A stretch of DNA of 64,000 bases from JAFECT01 sp963838235 (GTDB lineage: Bacteria > Pseudomonadota > Alphaproteobacteria > Caulobacterales > Caulobacteraceae), in contig CAWIQJ010000001.1 of NCBI GenBank assembly GCA_963838235.1, positions 248,001 to 312,000 on the forward strand, in the 5' to 3' direction. The notes below the pieces were generated by a model. It was not told the origin of the DNA. It ran no database searches and saw only the letters and a list, made by a program, of their open reading frames with translations. Each line of letters opens with the position of its first letter. The stretch's first letter is position 1. The position numbers and the translations under genes were made by a program. Shown here in pieces: positions 59,730-64,000 of the stretch.

Positions 59730-60308
59730 ATGCGTCTGCGCTCGCGCTCATGCTGACGTGCGTGGCCTTCGGCGCGGCGGCCTGCGCGCCGTCGACGCCG
59801 ATGCTGATCGCGCCGGACGCGCCCCCGTCCATCGCCGCGCGCGCGCCGGCAAGGGCGAAGCGCCGGCGGTTGCGGCGTGTCGCGTCCACATCGACGGCGT
59901 CGCAGACGTGCACGCCGACAAGGAGAACATGGGCGAGGCGGGCTTTCGCTCGGTTCGCATGGACAATTCCGCTGCCTGGGTGCTCGGCGCGCTCGCCGCG
60001 CTCGACGACGGCGATCGCGTGGGCCTGGTCGACGACCCCGCCCGGGCGGACGTTTCGATCAAGGTCGAGCTGGTCAAGGCTACATCTACGACCCGACCGG
60101 CAGCGCCAAGGCCGCCCAGGTGGTGCTGCGCGTGAGCTATGCCGGGCCGCGCGCCCCGGCCGGCGGTCCGCAAATCTATCGCGGCGGCCTGGGCCAGATC
60201 CTCTGGGCCAACGACGACGGCGAGACCAAGGGCGCGCTCGACAGCGCGCTCGGCCGCGCCGTCAAGGCGCTGCGCGGCGATATCCTCGCCGCCTGCAAGG
60301 GCGCATAG
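59730..60308 (+). CDS. Lipoprotein of unknown function (two or three frameshifts)
   Basis: About 190 residues if joined. The signal L-A-L-M-L-T-C-V-A-F-G-A-A-A-C gives the lipobox. The second part reads C-R-V-H-I-D-G-V-A-D-V-H-A-D-K-E-N-M-G in another frame, and the third (Y-I-Y-D-P-T-G-S-A-K-A-A-Q-V-V-L-R-V-S-Y, from about 60085) in the last frame, ending at 60308. The ATG at 59730 needs one added base to join the signal. No family recognised. It follows the other lipoprotein by 23 bp. Confidence 0.55.
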
Positions 60309-60418
60309 GCCGCCGGGTGTCATGATCACCGTGTGGGCCTGGCAGGTCGCGGGCCGCCGTTTGGCAGGGCCGCACGACTGCGGTAGCATCGCGCCGCACC
60401 ACAACCGGGACCATACCT

Positions 60419-60911
60419 ATGCCTATCGAAATCGGGAGAGCCGCCAACTGTCCCGTCAACTGGCTGCTCTACGTTGGCCACCTCACCCCCAAAGACCTGC
60501 TCGAGGCGCCCGGGCGCATCGACCCAAACTCGCCGTACTTCGGGCCGTCCTGGATCGTCTACGTGGATGGCCAAGCCGATGTGTCGGACATCGACCTGCC
60601 GGTCTTCGCCGAGATGAAGGGGCTCTACCGAAGCCTGATTGAAAGGCTGGCGACCAAGGGCGCCTTCAAGACCGTCCTGGTGTCCAACTCGATCCAGAAC
60701 GAATCCATCGTTCGGTTCTGGCGCGCCTATGCCGGCAACGATCCGGACTATCCGTCCGATCCCGCCTACACGACGAGCCTGCAGAAGGCGTGCAGCGAGC
60801 TCGGCCTGAACGAGGCGGACTGCGCAGATGTGGTCGGTTCGATCCGCGCGGCGCTCAGGCCGTTACCACAGGTCGCGACACACCCCGGACGAGCGTTCGG
60901 GCGCGGCGTAG
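60419..60911 (+). CDS. Hypothetical protein (probable frameshift near the end)
   Basis: About 163 residues, not exported. It begins M-P-I-E-I-G-R-A-A-N-C-P-V-N-W-L-L-Y-V-G-H-L and has I-V-Y-V-D-G-Q-A-D-V-S-D-I and T-V-L-V-S-N-S-I-Q-N-E-S, an alternating strand-helix layout somewhat like STAS/SEC14-type domains, though I do not assign one. The uninterrupted frame runs into the next gene; a frame change near 60870 would end it as H-T-P-D-E-R-S-G-A-A at 60911, which looks natural. Confidence 0.55.
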
Positions 60912-60929
60912 CGCCGGATGGACGCGATC

Positions 60930-61471
60930 ATGACGCGAAGCTGGATCCTGGGCTCAATCTTGGCCCTCACGTTCGCTGCCTGGGGCGCGGCCGCCGCCGC
61001 CCAGGACGCGCCGCCCGCTGCGCCGCCGCCTGAGGCCTCGCACCTCGACGCCGACCTGAGCCAGGGCGTCTCCCTCGACGACCTGCGCGCGGTGGTCTCC
61101 GACGCCGGCGGCGTGGTCGAGACCGTCAAGGAAAAGGACGACAACGCCTTCGAAGTCGAAACCAACTTCCCCGGCGACTGGAGCCCCTGGATCGACGCCC
61201 TGCACTGCGTGGGCGACGGCGACGCGCGGCGCTGCCCGGAATACGAAATCGGCGTCGAGGTGCGCGCCGGCAGCGCGGCCCGGGCGCGGGTGTTGGGGCG
61301 GAAGCTGCAGTTCAAATACTTGTCGACATCGGTGGACGGGCGCTGATCACCTTCACGCGGCTGGACACGACGGCCGGCGGGGTGACGCGGGCGCACATCG
61401 CGCAGGAGCTGCGGGATGTGGTGGCGATCATGCGGGATGAGGTGGGGCCGGTGGTTTGGGCGGGGAAGTGA
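60930..61471 (+). CDS. YbjN-domain exported protein (one frameshift)
   Basis: About 180 residues. Signal peptide M-T-R-S-W-I-L-G-S-I-L-A-L-T-F-A-A-W-G cleaved after A-A-A-Q. The body has L-S-Q-G-V-S-L-D-D-L-R-A-V-V-S-D-A-G-G, as in YbjN proteins, and after the frame break near 61335 continues A-L-I-T-F-T-R-L-D-T-T-A-G-G-V-T with the C-terminal helix E-L-R-D-V-V-A-I-M-R-D. YbjN domains have a tetratricopeptide-chaperone-like fold of unclear role. An ATG at 60918 is also possible. Confidence 0.68.
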
Positions 61472-61549
61472 AAGTGAGCGCACAGAACATTGCGCGAACG
61501 GCAACGTTGCGGCAGAATTGAGCGTCAGCCGCAGAGGGCCATGTTTGCC

Positions 61550-61904
61550 ATGCCCAAACTCGATCTCGTTTACGGCGATCAGGGCATGGTGTGCGTGCCC
61601 GTCCCCTACGCCCTCGCGCTAGAACTCGCATCGCATATTCGGGAGGCGCTCGAACAGCCCGGCGGTCGTCTTGCCTACGGCGAGTCGCGGCCCGTCTGCG
61701 CAAGACGCTCGATCTACTGACCGCGGTGCCGGTGTACGACACCGACCACAACGGCGAGCCGATCCGCTTCCTCAATCACTATGAATGCGACGGGTGCGGT
61801 TGCAGTTGGTCGACGAATGGTCCGCGACGTGCGATGATCGCTGCCCAGAGTGCAATACAGCTTGCAGCCCATCACGCTCGGACGACCTGGCCCCCGATTC
61901 CTAA
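61550..61904 (+). CDS. Small zinc-ribbon protein (two frameshifts, tentative)
   Basis: Reconstructed from three frames. Start M-P-K-L-D-L-V-Y-G-D-Q-G (61550; ATG at 61541 also possible), then V-A-A-R-L-R-K-T-L-D-L-L, P-I-R-F-L-N-H-Y-E-C-D-G-C-G-C-S-W and, after a break near 61806, D-E-W-S-A-T-C-D-D-R-C-P-E-C-N-T with a TAA at 61902-61904. The Cys pairs (C-x2-C, C-x3-C-x2-C) make a zinc-ribbon-like module, known from phage-type small proteins. The stop overlaps the convergent DpnI-like gene end by a few bases. Function unknown. Confidence 0.45.
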
Positions 61905-62673
61905 CCTTCGAAGCGCAAGGCGTACCGTCCACGACCCTGAAGGTGAGGAATCCACGATCACGCAGCACCTGAATCTGCTGCCGGATTTTCGGACGAACGT
62001 TGTTGTTGTTCGGATAGATCGCCTGCAGCGGCGCCTCGTAGGCGTAGACGTCATCCAGCGTGAACTCGCGCCGGCCGATCGCTTCGACGCATTTCATAAC
62101 GTCGATGAGCCAGCCTCGCGCATCCGGCCGTGCGTCGCGTAGAAACAAGGTGCTCTGCCACTTCGCCAGCACCTGAACGCGAGGAAGCACCTGACGATCC
62201 TTGACGATGAACACTTTGCCGGTTTCGGGGACCTCGCTCAGGAGGATGTTGCAGCCGACCCACCCCGCGCGCCGCGCGGTTAGCGCGAGCGGCTTCCGTT
62301 CCTCGATGATGTCACGCACGAAGAACTGCTTCGGCACCACGAATAGGTCAGTCACCGATAGCGCCGCGCGGTCACTCTCATCAGAATGAGGTTTGGATTG
62401 TTGTCCGCCACCAGCCGTTCACACATGGACCTGAACGCGCCGTTCACGACCTTGGCTCCGAACCAATTCTCTCGACTCTTGAGCTCGTACTCCTCGCGCG
62501 CAGGCCCGCATAGTAGAAGTCCGCCACTGGTCGGTTGCGCTCGTATTTCGTGATGCGCGACGCGCCGGAGTTGAGACAGAACAACCAACTATGGACCCAT
62601 TGCTCGGTCCACACTCGCGCGCTTTGGCTGGCGCTCTCAAATGGAGTTTAATCTCTTCGAAGCCAAGCTTCAT
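61901..62673 (-). CDS. DpnI-like (Dam-replacing family) restriction endonuclease, four frameshifts, possibly decayed
   Basis: About 257 codons; DpnI has 254. Blocks match DpnI order: W-T-E-Q-W-V, N-R-P-V-A-D-F-Y, E-E-Y-E-L-K-S-R, D-N-N-P-N, V-V-P-K-Q-F-F, R-K-P-L-A-L-T-A-R-R-A-G-W-V-G-C-N-I, then the winged-helix part K-I-R-Q-Q-I-Q-V-L-R-D. The Asp of V-A-D-F and the E-L-K fit a PD-(D/E)xK nuclease cutting N6-methyladenine GATC. Frame breaks: about 62640, 62488, 62385 and 61925. The zinc-finger cysteines are eroded: F-C-L-N-S-G and F-Y-Y-A-G where C-P-N-C-G and F-Y-C-x-x-C are expected. Confidence 0.78.
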
Positions 62674-62734
62674 CCCGTGTACAGAGACAGACAATGAGGA
62701 CGGATCAACCGGCCACCACGTTCTTTCTCGCCCT

Positions 62735-63236
62735 TCAAATATTGGGCAACGCTTTCGGCGTTCGCACGTCGTGGAAGTTTTGGTAAAGTCTTTTTGCTCT
62801 CTCCAATTTTTCAGCGGTCGCCTTTTCCGGCTTAAGTACTCTTAGACTTCCCCAGGCGTCACCATCCCCTTGATCGGCGAGAAACGCGGCTGTGACTGCC
62901 AATTCGAGAACGATCGAATTTGCATTTGCAGCAATTTCAATCAGGGACAATTTCTCCGGGCTGTCAGGCTCAACCTTCTTGGCCTTGAAGACAAATACCT
63001 TCCGCCCATGCTGCGACCTTTTCATCCTTTTCAATAAGCCGCAGCAAAATTGCCCGGTCAGTTGCTTGGCTTAGTTCCTCACTATACGGACCAAAGATGT
63101 GATAAGAAAATGGAAAGCCGGCGCCCAGCCCGGCTAATTCCAAAATCGCCACTGTCTTTTGAAGTTTGGTTCGTCCGACAATTTCCCCAACATGGCCGAT
63201 GATTTTGGCCACGTCCGCCGCGCTCGCAGTTGTCAT
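62735..63236 (-). CDS. YwgA-like protein (one frameshift)
   Basis: About 166 residues. The N-terminus has G-R-T-K-L-Q-K-T-V-A-I-L-E-L-A-G-L and F-G-P-Y-S-E-E-L, a pattern shared by YwgA-type and Panacea-like (DUF4065-like) helical proteins. The frame breaks near 63000, after which it continues N-S-I-V-L-E-L-A-V-T-A-A-F-L and K-P-E-K-A-T-A-E-K-L-E-R-A-K-R-L-Y. The ATG overlaps the TGA of the HD gene upstream, so the two are coupled. GC content is clearly lower than in the rest of the window. Function unknown. Confidence 0.65.
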
Positions 63237-64000
63237 TTTGCCACCTCATCTAACAAGGCTTGAATCGTTTCAATCCCGACCCCGTCGCGCGCATACAATC
63301 AGAATGCGCGGTATTCACCCAACGCCTCAACGACCGGCGAGACGTTAATCAAGTCATGCAGCTCCTCGTCAGCACCGAGCAAAAAGATTGACGAAAGCTT
63401 ACCTTTCTCATCGACGGTTTGCCGATAAGCGGTGCGATGGGCACCGCCTGCGAGAATTTCAGGTGCGACGCCTAGGTCCGAAGAAACCAGTTCGCGCTGC
63501 TTCACCAGCTCCTCCACTTTTGCCGCCCGAGCCTGAGCCTCGAGTTGAGCTTCAGCCCGCAACCTCGAGTTCCGGCTCGTCTGGTCGCTCGAATTTGGCC
63601 GCCATGTATCTCGAGACATCGACGCATCGGTAGCAAATGCGATCTCTAATCCTCCGCGAAAGTTCTTTGATCGCTTGGTCGTTCGATTCGGAAAACTGAG
63701 ACAGGGCTCCGTTGATCACGCTGTCATCTAGATCAAGAAAAGCGTCAATATTATCCGGGTCTTTCAGATATCGAACGATAGGGTGGTTGTCATTCAGGCC
63801 AACCTCATTCGGGGATCCATTTAAAATGCGAGACGCAACGCGTTCCATCATCGCGCTGAATACCTTTTCCAAACCAATTGTAGTTTTATGAAAATACAAA
63901 TTTATGTACAAATAAAATAAACTGGTCGCGTATCCTTCCGCAGTGATTTTAGCTTTTTGATTAAGCACGAATGTCTCGACTTGTTTTATCCGGGCGTCAT
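63233..64000 (-). CDS. HD-domain phosphohydrolase (COG1078-like), C-terminal part, N-terminus beyond the window, internal stop
   Basis: The visible 250 codons are the helical C-terminal part of the HD hydrolase family that includes YwfO: V-E-T-F-V-L-N-Q-K-A-K-I-T-A-E-G-Y, L-Y-F-H-K-T-T-I-G-L-E-K, and L-D-L-D-D-S-V-I-N. The HD motif itself lies upstream of the window. The frame breaks near 63555. A TGA at 63299-63301 replaces what should be Arg between E-Y-R-A-F and L-Y-A-R-D-G-V-G; the frame then runs on to the natural stop at 63233. AT-rich codon use suggests acquisition. Confidence 0.68.

Overview
The window is a high-GC chromosomal segment of an alphaproteobacterium, most likely Caulobacterales (Caulobacteraceae). 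The evidence is a TipF-like EAL protein, a ribF/ileS/lspA/DUF3035 neighbourhood, a large TonB-dependent receptor, a MutL with the endonuclease motif, the alphaproteobacterial orphan families DUF2093, DUF3035 and DUF4170, and REP-like intergenic palindromes. I see no rRNA, tRNA, CRISPR array, transposase or integrase.

Layout. 1-7.7 kb: end of an M23 peptidase gene, tadA, a pseudouridine synthase with a very long basic tail, a TPR-sulfotransferase, a small phospholipid cluster (CDP-alcohol transferase, CdsA-like, PlsC-like) and rsmD. 7.8-17 kb: mutL, two DUF3035 lipoproteins, lspA, ileS, an acetyltransferase, ribF and a MaoC hydratase. 17-30 kb: a HAD phosphatase, ada, tipF, an SDR, an LpxL-type acyltransferase, a response regulator, a second M23 protein, xseA, purD, an L,D-transpeptidase and an exported amidohydrolase. 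30.8-35.5 kb: an overlapping lipid A/LPS operon (msbA, DUF374 acyltransferase, waaA, lpxK). 35.6-42.3 kb: an accessory block with a phosphatase, an ArsR regulator, a TonB receptor and an exported SnoaL-like protein. 42.3-57.2 kb: pmbA, an inositol-monophosphatase-family gene, DUF4170, ubiD, acetyltransferase, reductase, peroxidase, an FAD oxidase, an amino-acid permease and a Kazal-type inhibitor. 57.6-61.5 kb: exported proteins of unknown function. 61.5-64 kb: a lower-GC end holding a DpnI-like restriction enzyme, a YwgA-like protein and an HD phosphohydrolase cut by the window edge.

The most interesting regulatory signal is a set of three matching 24-bp palindromes at 36390, 36831 and 42255. 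The first two overlap the -10 region and the start codon of their genes, the first gene being arsR itself, so they look like the operators of a local ArsR regulon with leaderless mRNAs. The most interesting gene content is the right end: a DpnI homologue with eroded zinc-site cysteines beside an HD hydrolase/YwgA-like pair.

Sequence quality matters when reading this window. Single-base frameshifts are dense at 1.2-3.9, 8-14, 26.2 and 53-63.6 kb, including at least eight in ileS, which is normally essential and single copy, while long stretches (14.6-26.2 and 26.4-53 kb) are clean. Most of these are probably assembly errors. I therefore annotate the reconstructed gene span and note where the frame breaks. 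The substitutions at the far right end, including an in-frame stop and lost cysteines, may be real decay.
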